From contig NZ_BAABAQ010000011.1 in the NCBI RefSeq assembly GCF_039537505.1, forward strand, positions 124,001 through 188,000: DNA of 64,000 nt, written 5' to 3'. The stretch's first letter is position 1. Every line of letters begins with the position of its first letter. This stretch comes from Streptosporangium oxazolinicum (GTDB lineage Bacteria > Actinomycetota > Actinomycetes > Streptosporangiales > Streptosporangiaceae). A program made the translations under genes and the position numbers. Under the pieces are notes generated by a model that did not search any database, was not told where the DNA came from, and was given only the letters and a program-made list of their open reading frames with translations. Shown here piece after piece: positions 32,018-40,702 of this stretch.

Positions 32018-32722
32018 ATGGCTCGATCTGTTCTCGTAACCGGCGGCAATCGCGGCATCGGCCTCGCGATCGCCCGCGAACTCGCTCAGGCAGGCGACGA
32101 CGTCGCCGTGACCTACCGTTCCGGCCAGCCTCCCGAGGGCCTGTTCGGCGTGCGCTGCGACGTGACCAGCACGGCCGACGTGGACGCCGCCTTCGCGAAG
32201 GTCGAGGCCGAGTACGGCCCGGTCGAGGTGCTCGTCGCCAACGCGGGCATCACCAGGGACACGCTGCTGCCGATGATGAAGGAGGAGACCTTCACCGACG
32301 TCATCGACGCGAACCTGACCGGCGCCTACCGGGTCGCCAAGCGCGCCACCCGCGGCATGCTGCGGCTCAAGCGCGGGCGCATCGTGCTGATCTCCTCGGT
32401 GGTCGCCATGCTCGGCTCGGCGGGGCAGAGCAACTACGCCGCCTCCAAGGCGGGCATGATCGGCTTCGCCCGGTCGGCCGCCAGGGAGCTGGGCGCGCGC
32501 AACATCACCGTCAACGTGGTCGCCCCCGGCTTCGTGGAGACCGACATGACGGCCGAGCTGGACGAGACGTACCAGGAGCAGATCCGGAAGAACATCCCCC
32601 TGGGCCGTTACGCCGCCCCGGAGGAGATAGCGCGCGTGGTCAGATTCCTGGCCGGCGAGGACGCCGCCTACATCACGGGGGCCGTCATCCCCGTGGACGG
32701 CGGCCTTGGAATGGGGCACTGA
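32018..32722 (+). CDS. fabG: 3-oxoacyl-[acyl-carrier-protein] reductase
   Basis: 234 aa. The NADPH motif is G-G-N-R-G-I-G (residues 8-14), N-A-G at 73-75, the catalytic Ser in L-I-S-S-V-V, and Tyr/Lys in N-Y-A-A-S-K-A-G. V-A-P-G-F-V-E-T-D-M and the terminal V-D-G-G-L-G-M are FabG-like. It reduces beta-ketoacyl-ACP in fatty acid (or mycolate-like) elongation. fabI follows after 1 nt, the same pairing as fabG-inhA in mycobacteria. Confidence 0.9.
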   Translation: MARSVLVTGGNRGIGLAIARELAQAGDDVAVTYRSGQPPEGLFGVRCDVTSTADVDAAFAKVEAEYGPVEVLVANAGITRDTLLPMMKEETFTDVIDANLTGAYRVAKRATRGMLRLKRGRIVLISSVVAMLGSAGQSNYAASKAGMIGFARSAARELGARNITVNVVAPGFVETDMTAELDETYQEQIRKNIPLGRYAAPEEIARVVRFLAGEDAAYITGAVIPVDGGLGMGH

Positions 32723-32723
32723 C

Positions 32724-33488
32724 GTGGGAATTCTCGAAGGCAAGCGGCTTCTCGTCACCGGGGTGCTCACCGACGCCTCCATCGCCTTCTCGGTGGCCAA
32801 ACTGGCCCAGGAGGAGGGCGCGCAGATCGTGCTCACCGGGTTCGGCCGGCTCAGCCTGGTCGAGCGGATCGCCAGGCGCCTGCCGGAGCCGCCCCCGGTG
32901 CTGGAGCTCGACGTCACCAACACCGAGCACCTCGACTCCCTGGCCGACCGGGTCGGCGAGCACCTCGGCGGCCTGGACGGGGTGGTGCACGCCATCGGCT
33001 TCGCGCCGCAGACCGCCCTGGGCGGCAACTTCCTGAACACCTCCTGGGAGGACGTGGCGACCGCCGTCCAGGTCTCCACGTACTCGTTCAAGTCACTCGC
33101 GGTGGCCGCGCTCCCGCTCATGAAGGAGGGCGGCGCGATCGTCGGCCTCGACTTCGACGCCACGAGGGCCTGGCCGGTGTACGACTGGATGGGCGTGGCC
33201 AAGGCCGGCCTGGAGTCCTGCTCCCGCTATCTGGCCCGCGATCTCGGCAAGCAGGGCATCCGGGTCAACCTCGTCGCCGCGGGCCCGATCAGGACCATGG
33301 CCGCCAAGAGCATCCCCGGCTTCGCGGAGTTCGAGGAGAGCTGGCCCGCCAAGGCCCCGATCGGCTGGGACATCGACGACCCGATCCCGGCGGCCAAGGC
33401 GTGCGTGGCCCTGCTGTCCGACTGGTTCCCCGCCACGACCGGTGAGATCGTCCACGTCGACGGGGGCGTCCACGCCATCGGCGGCTGA
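32724..33488 (+). CDS. fabI: Enoyl-[acyl-carrier-protein] reductase (NADH), FabI/InhA type
   Basis: 254 aa from GTG 32724, one base after the fabG stop. Features: G-V-L-T-D-A-S-I-A-F (the FabI variant of the glycine-rich loop), L-D-V-T-N, V-V-H-A-I-G-F-A-P, and the active site Y-D-W-M-G-V-A-K (Tyr-x6-Lys), with A-G-P-I-R-T-M-A-A after it. This is the InhA-like pattern. It catalyses the last reduction of the fatty acid elongation cycle. Confidence 0.93.
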   Translation: MGILEGKRLLVTGVLTDASIAFSVAKLAQEEGAQIVLTGFGRLSLVERIARRLPEPPPVLELDVTNTEHLDSLADRVGEHLGGLDGVVHAIGFAPQTALGGNFLNTSWEDVATAVQVSTYSFKSLAVAALPLMKEGGAIVGLDFDATRAWPVYDWMGVAKAGLESCSRYLARDLGKQGIRVNLVAAGPIRTMAAKSIPGFAEFEESWPAKAPIGWDIDDPIPAAKACVALLSDWFPATTGEIVHVDGGVHAIGG

Positions 33489-33502
33489 GCGCCTTCCGGC
33501 CC

Positions 33503-33519
33503 GGCCAAGGACCTTGGCC
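33503..33519. terminator. Short palindrome between convergent fabI and surface-protein genes
   Basis: GGCCAAGG-A-CCTTGGCC is a perfect inverted repeat in the 31-bp gap between two stop codons. It is likely a bidirectional terminator, although short. Confidence 0.5.
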
Positions 33520-34554
33520 CTAGGCCACCCGGTGGTGCCCCGGCGGAACCGGATCGAACGGTATCGACTCCCGGATCTTCCGCCTGCTGTACAGCAGGCG
33601 GACCGCGAGGATGGCCGAGATGAGCACCGCCGTGGTGAGCACGGTGCTCGCGGTGTCGGACGACCGGCTGGGCGTCACCGGCTGTTCGCCCGGCATCTGC
33701 CGCTGGAGCTCCTCCATCACCGGGGCGGGCCACAGCAGCTCGACCCGGGGCGCCTCGGCGTCGACCACGGGCGACGGCTCGGGGGTCACCGGCTCGCCCA
33801 CGTCGGTCGTGGGCGTCCCGGTGTCCGGGAGCGACGTCTCGGGGAGCGCCCGGCCGGTCGGCACCGGAACCGGGCTCTTGCGCGCGGGAGCGGCCCCCTC
33901 GGGCCGTGAGGGGCTCGCCGAGGGGGTCGCCGACGGACTGGGACTCGCCGGGCTGGGACTCGGCGGCGCCGTGGGCGACGCCGACTCCTTGGGGTCCTCG
34001 ACAAGGGTGGTCACCGACGAGTCCGCGCATCCGGGCGAGGTCGCTGCGGACCGGCAGGCGTCGTCGGTGCCCCGGGGCCGGGGCGCCTGCGGGCCACCGG
34101 AGGGCTCCTTCTCCCTCTCCTTCGGGTCCTTCGCGACGGGTGGCCTCTTCTGCGGCGGGTGCTCGGAAATCGAGACGACCGGTGCCGGAGTCTCCGGCCG
34201 GTCGTGTGTCTCCCCGACGTCGGTGGACGTCTCGGCCCCGCCCCCCGCGGAGTCTCCGCCGGAGGGCAGGGGCGCGGGAGAGGGCGGGGAGACGGTGTCT
34301 TCGAGGCCGTGCACGACGTCGCCCACACCGCTCCCAAGGCCGTCCACGACCCGGCAGACCCCGCCGGTCACGGTGCCCAGCAGCCCTCCGTGATCACAGT
34401 CGTCCATCCGTGGGACGGCACTCGCCCGGACGGCACTCGCGGGCACGATCGCGACCGCCGGGATCCCGCCCCCCAGCGCCAGTGCCAGGACGCCTGCCGC
34501 CATCGCAGTTCGCACTCGTCTCCTTCGCCCCGGGTCGGACATCGGCCATGGCAT
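33520..34554 (-). CDS. Secreted, C-terminally membrane-anchored Pro/Ser-rich surface protein
   Basis: About 344 aa; not recognised. The N-terminus has R-R-R-R, a hydrophobic Ala/Leu/Gly stretch and an A-S-A-type cleavage region. A short D-D-C-D-x13-C segment suggests a disulfide. About 230 residues of Pro/Ser/Thr/Glu-rich linker follow. A single hydrophobic helix (S-T-V-L-T-T-A-V-L-I-S-A-I-L-A-V) near the end is followed by Y-S-R-R-K, a classic stop-transfer. An L-P-D-T-G occurs about 75 residues before this helix, too far for a normal sortase signal. ATG 34554 or ATG 34542 (GGTGAG upstream) may be the start. Confidence 0.65.
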   Translation of the reverse strand: MPWPMSDPGRRRRVRTAMAAGVLALALGGGIPAVAIVPASAVRASAVPRMDDCDHGGLLGTVTGGVCRVVDGLGSGVGDVVHGLEDTVSPPSPAPLPSGGDSAGGGAETSTDVGETHDRPETPAPVVSISEHPPQKRPPVAKDPKEREKEPSGGPQAPRPRGTDDACRSAATSPGCADSSVTTLVEDPKESASPTAPPSPSPASPSPSATPSASPSRPEGAAPARKSPVPVPTGRALPETSLPDTGTPTTDVGEPVTPEPSPVVDAEAPRVELLWPAPVMEELQRQMPGEQPVTPSRSSDTASTVLTTAVLISAILAVRLLYSRRKIRESIPFDPVPPGHHRVA

Positions 34555-34711
34555 CTCACCGACATCCGGGTGCCCCCGCCACCTGTTTGACAGTTTTGTA
34601 GGGAGGCCCGTTTTTTCCACGGAAAGTTGCCATTCGGTATCGACTAGTGATACGCGAGACGAATTCTCGTTCGGTTTTCGCGGGCGGCGATCCGCGCCCT
34701 CTCCCCGCGCC

Positions 34712-35656
34712 TCAGTCCGCGGACACGTCGTCGAGCGCCTCCCTGATCTCCACGGGGAGCGTCAGGTCCTCGGCCTGGAGCGCCCCGGACAGCTGCGCGT
34801 GGGTGCGGGCGCCGACGATGGCGGAGGACACCCCCGGCTGGTCGCGTACCCACGACAGGGCCACCGACAGCGGCGAGACGCCGAGCCCCTCGGCGGCGGT
34901 CGTCACCGACTCCACGACCCGGCGGCACCGCTCGTCGAGGTAGGGGGTGACGAAGTCGGCGAAGTGCGGGGTCGCGGCCCGGGAGTCGGCGGGGATGCCC
35001 GTGCGGTACTTCCCGGTGAGGACTCCACGACCGAGCGGCGACCAGGCGAGCACCCCCGCGCCGACGTGCTCGGCGGCGGGGATCAGCTCGCGTTCGGCCT
35101 CCCTGGCCAGGAGAGAGTACTCGACCTGGGCGGCGACGATCGGCACCCTGCCGGGGACCGCCCGCTGCCCCACGGCCGCGGTCGCCAGCTGCCAGCCCGC
35201 GTAGTCGCACACCCCGGCGTACGCGGCCCGCCCCGAGGACACGATGGCGTCCACGGCGGCCAGGGTCTCCTCCAGCGGGACGTCGGGATCGAAGGCGTGC
35301 AGCTGCCACAGGTCGACCTCGTTGACGCCCAGCCGGGTCAGGGAGGCGTCGATCGCGGCGACCAGGTGCTTCCTGGAGGCGTCGCGGGGCCTGCGCCCGG
35401 CCGGGGTGAGCACGGCCTTGGTGGACAGCACCAGCTCCGAACGCGGCACGGAGTCGCGCAGCAGCCGCCCGAGCAGCCGTTCGGCGTCGCCGCCCGTGTA
35501 GACGTCGGCGGTGTCGATGAGCGTGCCGCCGGCCTCGGCGAACATGCGGAGCTGCGCCGCGGCCTCCTCGGCGCCGGTGTCACGCCCCCACGTCATCGTC
35601 CCCAGTCCCAGACGGGACACCGACAGGCCGCTGCGGCCCACATAGCGCTGCTCCAT
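34712..35656 (-). CDS. Aldo/keto reductase
   Basis: 314 aa TIM-barrel enzyme. N-terminal G-L-G-T-M-T-W-G; catalytic tetrad Asp and Tyr in I-D-T-A-D-V-Y, Lys in L-S-T-K-A-V and His in W-Q-L-H-A-F-D-P; NADPH site in W-S-P-L-G-R-G-V-L-T-G-K-Y and I-V-G-A-R-T. Complete. Reduces aldehydes or ketones with NADPH; physiological substrate unknown. Monocistronic, divergent from the phosphatase operon. Confidence 0.9.
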   Translation of the reverse strand: MEQRYVGRSGLSVSRLGLGTMTWGRDTGAEEAAAQLRMFAEAGGTLIDTADVYTGGDAERLLGRLLRDSVPRSELVLSTKAVLTPAGRRPRDASRKHLVAAIDASLTRLGVNEVDLWQLHAFDPDVPLEETLAAVDAIVSSGRAAYAGVCDYAGWQLATAAVGQRAVPGRVPIVAAQVEYSLLAREAERELIPAAEHVGAGVLAWSPLGRGVLTGKYRTGIPADSRAATPHFADFVTPYLDERCRRVVESVTTAAEGLGVSPLSVALSWVRDQPGVSSAIVGARTHAQLSGALQAEDLTLPVEIREALDDVSAD

Positions 35657-35721
35657 GATCCGGCCAGGTTACCGCCCGGCCACTTAAAAGTAGTGGAGCG
35701 AAGGCTGCAAGACTTGCCCGC

Positions 35722-36423
35722 GTGACGACCTTGTTGCTGGCCAGACACGGCCTTACCCACCTCACCGGTCCGGTCCTCGCGGGCTGGACCCCGGATGTCC
35801 ACCTCAGTGACGCGGGACGGGCCCAGGCGGAGGCGCTCGCCGCGCGGCTGACCACCCTGGAGCTGGACGCGATCGTCTCCAGCCCGCTGGAGCGGTGCCA
35901 GGAGACCGCGCAGGCGGTCGCCGAGGGACGGGGGGAGGCGGAGGTGCTGACCGACGAGCGCTTCGGCGAGTGCCGCTACGGCGAGTGGACGGGCCGCCCG
36001 ATCGCCGAGCTCGCCAAGGACCCCCTCTGGCCGGTCGTGCAGGCCCACCCGAGCGCGGTGACGTTCCCCGGGGGAGAATCCCTGTCCGCCGTCCAGCACC
36101 GCGCCGTGACGGCCGTCAGGGAGTGGAACGAGCGCCTCGGTCCGAAGGCGGTCTACCTCGTCTGCAGTCACGGAGATGTGATCAAGGCCATCGTGGCCGA
36201 CGCGATGGGGCTCCATCTGGACCAGTTCCAGCGGATAACCGCTGACCCGGCGTCGCTCACCGCCATTCGCTACACCCCCTTGCGCCCCTTCGTGCTCAGA
36301 CTCAACGACCTGGGCGGAGATGTGGCCGGATTGCGCCTTCGGGAGGGTTCGGACGGCGAGGAGGGGGGAGAAAATCCCACCGGGAGCGATGCCGCAGTCG
36401 GCGGCGGATCCGGAACCACGTAA
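35722..36423 (+). CDS. Histidine phosphatase (phosphoglycerate mutase-like) family protein
   Basis: 233 aa. The R-H-G motif is in L-L-L-A-R-H-G-L-T (residues 4-12), the S-S-P-L-E-R block near residue 54, the acidic F-G-E-C-R-Y-G-E-W-T-G region and the second His in V-C-S-H-G-D-V-I. These match the actinomycete histidine phosphatase (MSMEG_4193-like) usually encoded before DUF3090 and SCO1664-like genes, as here. The C-terminus is Gly/Glu-rich. Start is GTG 35722. Confidence 0.88.
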   Translation: MTTLLLARHGLTHLTGPVLAGWTPDVHLSDAGRAQAEALAARLTTLELDAIVSSPLERCQETAQAVAEGRGEAEVLTDERFGECRYGEWTGRPIAELAKDPLWPVVQAHPSAVTFPGGESLSAVQHRAVTAVREWNERLGPKAVYLVCSHGDVIKAIVADAMGLHLDQFQRITADPASLTAIRYTPLRPFVLRLNDLGGDVAGLRLREGSDGEEGGENPTGSDAAVGGGSGTT

Positions 36424-36426
36424 GGT
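36421..36426 (+). promoter_or_regulatory. -10 element TAAGGT for leaderless DUF3090 gene
   Basis: TAAGGT overlaps the end of the upstream gene and is followed by 6 nt and ATG 36433. Confidence 0.5.
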
Positions 36427-36432
36427 CGGGCT

Positions 36433-37008
36433 ATGCCGGTCTTCGACTACGATCCACCCGAGAGGTTCGTGGCCGGTGCCGTGGGGCAACCGGGATCACG
36501 AACCTTCTTCCTGCAGGCGCGGGGCCAGGGCAGGCTGACCACCGTGGCGCTGGAGAAGTTCCAGGTCGCGGCGCTGGCCGATCGCCTCGACGAGCTGCTC
36601 GACGAGGTGTTGCGACGCGGAGAGGGCAGCGTCCCCGTGCCGGCCGTCGCTCCGGCCGCGCTGACGGACAACGCCCCCCTCGACGTGCCGATCAGCGAGG
36701 ACTTCCGCGTCGGCGTCATGGCCCTGGCCTGGGACTCCGAGGCGGCGCAGGTGATCATTGAGGCCAAGGAGGCCGTCGCCGAGGACGAGGAGTTCGAGCC
36801 GTCCCCGCTCGTCGAGCCCACGGTGCTGCGCGTCCACATCAGCCCGGGCGCCGCGCGGGCCTTCACCAAGCGGGCCATGGCGCTCGTCGCCGCCGGCCGC
36901 CCGCCCTGCCCGCTCTGCGCCCAGCCTCTCGATGCCGAGGGGCATATTTGTGTGCGGCTCAACGGTTACCGGGGTAGTAGCGCTTCATCTGCTGGAGGAG
37001 GCGAATGA
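36433..37008 (+). CDS. DUF3090-family protein
   Basis: 191 aa. Y-D-P-P-E-R-F-V-A-G-A-V-G-Q-P-G-x-R-T-F-F-L-Q-A begins the domain, and it ends with a zinc-ribbon-like C-P-L-C-x8-G-H-I-C. This is the actinomycete DUF3090 fold of unknown role. It lies 9 nt after the phosphatase stop and overlaps the next gene by 4 nt (ATGA), an operon conserved in actinomycetes. Confidence 0.88.
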   Translation: MPVFDYDPPERFVAGAVGQPGSRTFFLQARGQGRLTTVALEKFQVAALADRLDELLDEVLRRGEGSVPVPAVAPAALTDNAPLDVPISEDFRVGVMALAWDSEAAQVIIEAKEAVAEDEEFEPSPLVEPTVLRVHISPGAARAFTKRAMALVAAGRPPCPLCAQPLDAEGHICVRLNGYRGSSASSAGGGE

Positions 37009-37766
37009 GTGCTGAGAGCGAGCCGACGCTGAGTGCGGCGCCGGCCGCGGGGCTGGACGACGAGACCGCGACGCGTCTGCTCCGTGACGGCCAACTGGAT
37101 GTGGCGGGCCGCCTGGTCGAGGCGACCAACATGACGCTCTACTGCTCGGTCCGGCTCGGTGGGCTCGCGGCGGCCTGCGTGTACAAACCGGTACGGGGTG
37201 AACGCCCCCTCTGGGACTTTCCCGACGGCACCCTGGCCGCCCGCGAGGTCGCCGCCTACGAGGTCTCCGCCGCGATCGGCTGGCGGATCGTGCCACCCAC
37301 CGTCTACCGCGACGGTCCCTTCGGCCCGGGAATGTGCCAGCTCTGGATCGACACCGACCCCGAGACCGACCTGATGGTGCTGATCCGCAGCCGTCAGCCC
37401 TCGCTGCGGCGGATGGCCGTCTTCGACGCCGTCGTCAACAACGCCGACCGCAAGGGCGGCCACCTGCTGCCGCTCGCCGACGGCCACGTCTACGGCGTCG
37501 ACCACGGGGTCTCCTTCGCCGCCGAGGACAAGCTCCGCACCGTGCTCTGGCAGTGGCGCGGCAAGCCCCTGTCCCGCGAGGCGATGAACGTCCTGACCCG
37601 CCTTGAGGCCGACCTGGAGCAGGGCCGTCTCGGCCGCCGCCTCCGCGAGCTCCTCACCCTCCACGAGGTCGAGGCCACCTGGACACGGGTCCGCAGGCTC
37701 CTCGACACCGGCCTGCACCCCCTGCCCTCCAAGGACTGGCCCGCCATCCCCTGGCCGCCGATCTGA
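37005..37766 (+). CDS. SCO1664-family protein (PI3/4-kinase-like fold)
   Basis: 253 aa. V-Y-K-P-V-R-G-E-R-P-L-W-D-F-P near residue 60, E-V-S-A-A-I-G-W-R-I-V-P-P, and a catalytic-like V-N-N-A-D-R-K-G-G-H followed by Y-G-V-D-H-G-V-S-F match the SCO1664 group, distantly related to phosphatidylinositol kinases and HipA-like kinases. The nucleotide-binding Lys and metal Asn/Asp are plausibly the K in Y-K-P and N-N-A-D/V-D-H-G. Substrate unknown. Translationally coupled to DUF3090. Confidence 0.85.
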   Translation: MSAESEPTLSAAPAAGLDDETATRLLRDGQLDVAGRLVEATNMTLYCSVRLGGLAAACVYKPVRGERPLWDFPDGTLAAREVAAYEVSAAIGWRIVPPTVYRDGPFGPGMCQLWIDTDPETDLMVLIRSRQPSLRRMAVFDAVVNNADRKGGHLLPLADGHVYGVDHGVSFAAEDKLRTVLWQWRGKPLSREAMNVLTRLEADLEQGRLGRRLRELLTLHEVEATWTRVRRLLDTGLHPLPSKDWPAIPWPPI

Positions 37767-38051
37767 GGCCCCCGCGCGGGTGCCGGGCACCCCGTGGGGA
37801 GACGGGACCGGTGACCCGTGCTACCGCGCGGCGGCGCCCGTGGTCTCGGCCGTGATGGCGCCTGTGACCTTTGCTACGGCGTCTGTGACCTCGGCCGTGG
37901 TGATCCCGTGATATCGGCCGTGGCGGCGTCTGTGGTCCCTGCCCCGGCGGTCCCCATGGTCTTGGCCGTGGTGGCGTCTGTGACCTCGGTCTCCCTCCCG
38001 AGGCGGGGCCCCGGTCCGAACCCGTCTCCCGTGAGGGCGTAACCTCCGGGC
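37767..38051. repeat. Intergenic region with degenerate GGCCGTGG/GTCTGTGACCT repeats
   Basis: No gene. The stretch 37840-38010 consists of diverged copies of a 20-40 bp unit containing GGCGTCTGTGACCTCGGCC. It ends at the TAACCT promoter element of the next gene. Confidence 0.5.
38040..38045 (+). promoter_or_regulatory. -10 element TAACCT for leaderless NRDE gene
   Basis: TAACCT is followed by 6 nt and ATG 38052. Confidence 0.6.
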
Positions 38052-38780
38052 ATGTGCACGGTTGTCGTCAGCATCGATCCGAGCGCCGAGATCCCCCTGA
38101 TCGTGGTCGGGGTGCGCGACGAGTTCACCGACCGCCCCTGGGTCCCCCCGGCCCGGCACTGGCCGGAGAACTGGCCCGGCCTGATCGGCGGGCGTGATCT
38201 CCGGGGAGGCGGCACCTGGCTCGCCGTCGACCCCGGGGCCCGGCGGGTCGGAGCCCTCCTCAACGGGCTCGGCGTACTCGCCCCGGAGGAGACCCGCCGC
38301 TCGCGAGGTGACCTGGCGCTCCTGGCGGCGGCCGGAGGCCGGCCGGTGGAGGGTGAACTCGGTCACTACGACCCCTTCCGCCTGCTGCGGGCCGATCCCG
38401 CCGGGGCCAGCCTGTGGCACTGGGACGGGATCACGCTGGAGCGGGACGACCTTCCCCCGGGAACCCACATGATCGTCAACAGCGGGTGGGAGCGCGGCGA
38501 GGAGAACGAGCGCGTGGCGTTCTTCCGCCCCCTGTTCGCCAAGGCGGGCCGTCCCACGGAGCTCGACGGCCCCTGGGAGGAGTGGCGGGAACTCGCCACC
38601 GGGGCGGGGATCCCCTCCGAGGACCCCCGCACGATGATCATCCATCAGGAACTGCCCGACGGGCGGACCTTCGGCTCCGGGTCGGTCACCCTGCTGGCCC
38701 TCGCGCCCGGTGGCGTCCGCTACGACTTCACCGCCGACCCTCGCGATCCTGGCGCCTTCCGCCGGGTCCTCACGGAATGA
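38052..38780 (+). CDS. NRDE/TANGO2-family protein
   Basis: 242 aa. It begins Met-Cys-Thr, which puts the conserved Cys2 of this Ntn-hydrolase-like family at position 2. V-R-D-E-F stands for the N-R-D-E motif, and G-G-G-T-W-L-A-V and N-S-G-W are also typical. Relatives are linked to haem or lipid handling, but biochemical function is unsettled. It is a single-gene unit with a leaderless promoter. Confidence 0.82.
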   Translation: MCTVVVSIDPSAEIPLIVVGVRDEFTDRPWVPPARHWPENWPGLIGGRDLRGGGTWLAVDPGARRVGALLNGLGVLAPEETRRSRGDLALLAAAGGRPVEGELGHYDPFRLLRADPAGASLWHWDGITLERDDLPPGTHMIVNSGWERGEENERVAFFRPLFAKAGRPTELDGPWEEWRELATGAGIPSEDPRTMIIHQELPDGRTFGSGSVTLLALAPGGVRYDFTADPRDPGAFRRVLTE

Positions 38781-38822
38781 TCCGGTCAGTTTCCGGAGTT
38801 GAGGTGAGTGCCCACATGTCCA

Positions 38823-38845
38823 CCACCCCGAGCCGACCGGGGTGG
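38823..38845 (+). terminator. Hairpin between NRDE gene and mshC
   Basis: CCACCCCG (38823-38830) and CGGGGTGG (38838-38845) around a 7-nt loop, 43 nt after the NRDE stop and just upstream of the mshC promoter. Confidence 0.55.
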
Positions 38846-38858
38846 CCTAACTGCTGGA

Positions 38859-38864
38859 TAGGCT
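38859..38864 (+). promoter_or_regulatory. -10 element TAGGCT for leaderless mshC
   Basis: TAGGCT is followed by 7 nt and ATG 38872. Confidence 0.6.
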
Positions 38865-38871
38865 GCATTTT

Positions 38872-40095
38872 ATGAGATCGTGGTCTGAGCCGAAGGTTCC
38901 TCGGCTTCCCGGTGCCGGTGTCCCGCTGCGGTTGTTCGACACCGCCGCGCGAGAGGTCGGTCCGACAAAGCCGGGCCCCACGGCACGGATGTACGTCTGC
39001 GGCATCACGCCCTACGACGCCACCCATCTGGGCCACGCCAACACCTACCTCGCCTTCGACCTGGTCAACCGGGTCTGGCGCGACGCCGGTCACGAGGTGC
39101 ACTTCACCCAGAACGCCACGGACGTCGACGACCCCCTGCTGGAACGCGCGGGGCAGACCGGCGTCGACTGGCGCGACCTGGCCGAGCGTGAGATCGAGCT
39201 GTTCCGGACCGACATGGAGGCGCTGCGCATCCTCCCGCCGCGCGACTACGTCGCCGTGACCGAGGTGATCGACCAGGTCGCCGACCTGATCGTGGCGCTG
39301 CGTGACAAGGGCGCCACCTACGACCTCGACGGCGACGTCTACTTCGACGTGGCCGCGGCCCCCAAGTTCGGTGCCGTCTCCGGCTACTCGGAGGAGCACA
39401 TGCTCGCCCTGTTCGGCGAGCGCGGGGGAGATCCGGACCGGCCGGGCAAGAAGCACCCGCTCGACTGGCTGCTCTGGCGCGCGGAGCGCCCGGGGGAGCC
39501 GTCCTGGCCCTCGCCGTTCGGCCTGGGCAGGCCCGGCTGGCACATCGAGTGCACCGCGATCGCCCTGGCGAACCTGTCCAGTGGCTTCGACGTCGCCGGT
39601 GGCGGCTCCGACCTGATCTTCCCCCACCACGAGTGCGGCGCCCACGAGGGCCACGTGGCCTGCGGGGAGTGGCCCTTCGCCAGGGCGTACGTGCACGCGG
39701 GCATGGTCGCCCTGGACGGCGAGAAGATGTCCAAGTCGAAGGGCAACCTGGTCTTCGTCTCCCGCCTGCGCCGGGAGACCGACCCGATGGCGATCCGGCT
39801 CGCCCTGCTGGCACACCACTACCGCTCGGACTGGGAGTGGACCTCCGGGCAGCTGGCCTCGGCGGAGGTGCGGCTGGCCCGCTGGCGCTCGGCCGCGGGG
39901 CTACAGACCGGCCCCGACGCCGGTGTCGTGCTCGAGAGGGTACGCGCCCGGATGGCCGACGACCTGGACGCCCCCGGAGCCCTGGCGGTCGTCGACGACT
40001 GGGCCGAGCGGGCCCTGTCCGAGGGGGGCAGCGACCCGGACGCGCCGGTCCTCGTCAGGGAGACCGTGGACGCGCTGCTCGGGGTCGCGCTCTAG
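38872..40095 (+). CDS. mshC: L-cysteine:1D-myo-inositol 2-amino-2-deoxy-alpha-D-glucopyranoside ligase (mycothiol synthesis)
   Basis: 407 aa, related to cysteinyl-tRNA synthetase but shorter at the C-terminus. Zn ligand Cys in M-Y-V-C-G-I-T-P-Y-D, the HIGH equivalent H-L-G-H-A-N-T-Y, W-H-I-E-C, H-H-E-C-G, and K-M-S-K-S. The N-terminal sequence W-x-x-P-x-V-P-x-L-P-G and A-R-M-Y-V are typical of MshC rather than CysS. It joins cysteine to GlcN-Ins in an ATP-dependent reaction of mycothiol biosynthesis, marking the host as an actinomycete. Confidence 0.93.
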   Translation: MRSWSEPKVPRLPGAGVPLRLFDTAAREVGPTKPGPTARMYVCGITPYDATHLGHANTYLAFDLVNRVWRDAGHEVHFTQNATDVDDPLLERAGQTGVDWRDLAEREIELFRTDMEALRILPPRDYVAVTEVIDQVADLIVALRDKGATYDLDGDVYFDVAAAPKFGAVSGYSEEHMLALFGERGGDPDRPGKKHPLDWLLWRAERPGEPSWPSPFGLGRPGWHIECTAIALANLSSGFDVAGGGSDLIFPHHECGAHEGHVACGEWPFARAYVHAGMVALDGEKMSKSKGNLVFVSRLRRETDPMAIRLALLAHHYRSDWEWTSGQLASAEVRLARWRSAAGLQTGPDAGVVLERVRARMADDLDAPGALAVVDDWAERALSEGGSDPDAPVLVRETVDALLGVAL

Positions 40096-40440
40096 GCTCG
40101 GGCGGTGCCGGATGGCGCGTCCGTAGACGTTTCCGGCCGGGTGATGTGACGCTTCGGGCTCCGGGACTCTCCGGGCGGCGATCAGTGTCGGACGCCTACG
40201 GCCAGGTGGCGTCGTGCTCAGGGGTTTTGGGGGCTGCTGAACGTCTCCGGCCGGGTGACGTCGCGCTCCGGGTCTTGGGGCTCCGGGCGGCACGGCCCCG
40301 GAGTCCGGCGCCGCCCAGCATCCTTGGCGCTCCCACTACCGCCCGGACGGCCGGGGCCTGTGCCGGTCGGGGACCGCTCGGAACAGTGCCCGGAGGGCGC
40401 AGGGGAGAGAAGCGTGCCTGGGAAAGGAACCGGGAAAGGA
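40096..40440. other. Non-coding region with two diverged copies of a 50-bp block
   Basis: No gene. The block starting ACGTTTCCGGCCGGGTGA (40127) recurs as ACGTCTCCGGCCGGGTGA (40241), 114 bp apart; each continues with a CGCTYCGGG run and CCGGGCGGC. An intermediate degenerate copy lies near 40195-40240. Confidence 0.55.
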
Positions 40441-40474
40441 CTGAGCCCGCACCGCTCGCGCGGTGCGGGCTCAG
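40441..40474 (-). terminator. Terminator of the cold-shock gene
   Basis: CTGAGCCCGCACCG (40441-40454) pairs perfectly with 40461-40474 around CTCGCG, 25 nt beyond the cold-shock protein stop. Confidence 0.75.
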
Positions 40475-40498
40475 CCTAAGCCTGAGGTCAAGGCCAGG

Positions 40499-40702
40499 TC
40501 AGATGACCTCGACCTTGTCGGCCTGCGGGCCCTTCTGGCCCTGCGTGGTGACGAAGCTGACACGCTGGTTCTCCTCCAGGCTGCGGTAGCCGCCGGAGTT
40601 GATAGCCGAGTAGTGCACGAAGACGTCGGCGGTGCCGTCATCCGGTGCGATGAATCCGAAGCCCTTTTCGGCGTTGAACCACTTAACGGTGCCTTCAGAC
40701 AA
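40499..40702 (-). CDS. Cold-shock protein (CspA family)
   Basis: 67 aa. G-T-V-K-W-F-N-A-E-K-G-F-G-F-I (RNP1) and D-V-F-V-H-Y-S-A-I (RNP2) define the single OB-fold. It starts with TTG at 40702; GAGGAG is 8 nt upstream. It binds single-stranded RNA/DNA as an RNA chaperone. About 215 nt separate it from the upstream def gene, room for the long leader typical of cold-shock genes. Confidence 0.93.
   Translation of the reverse strand: MSEGTVKWFNAEKGFGFIAPDDGTADVFVHYSAINSGGYRSLEENQRVSFVTTQGQKGPQADKVEVI

Noticed and set aside
33520..34554. Sortase (LPxTG) anchor in the surface protein
   Set aside because: L-P-D-T-G lies about 75 residues before the membrane helix rather than directly before it.
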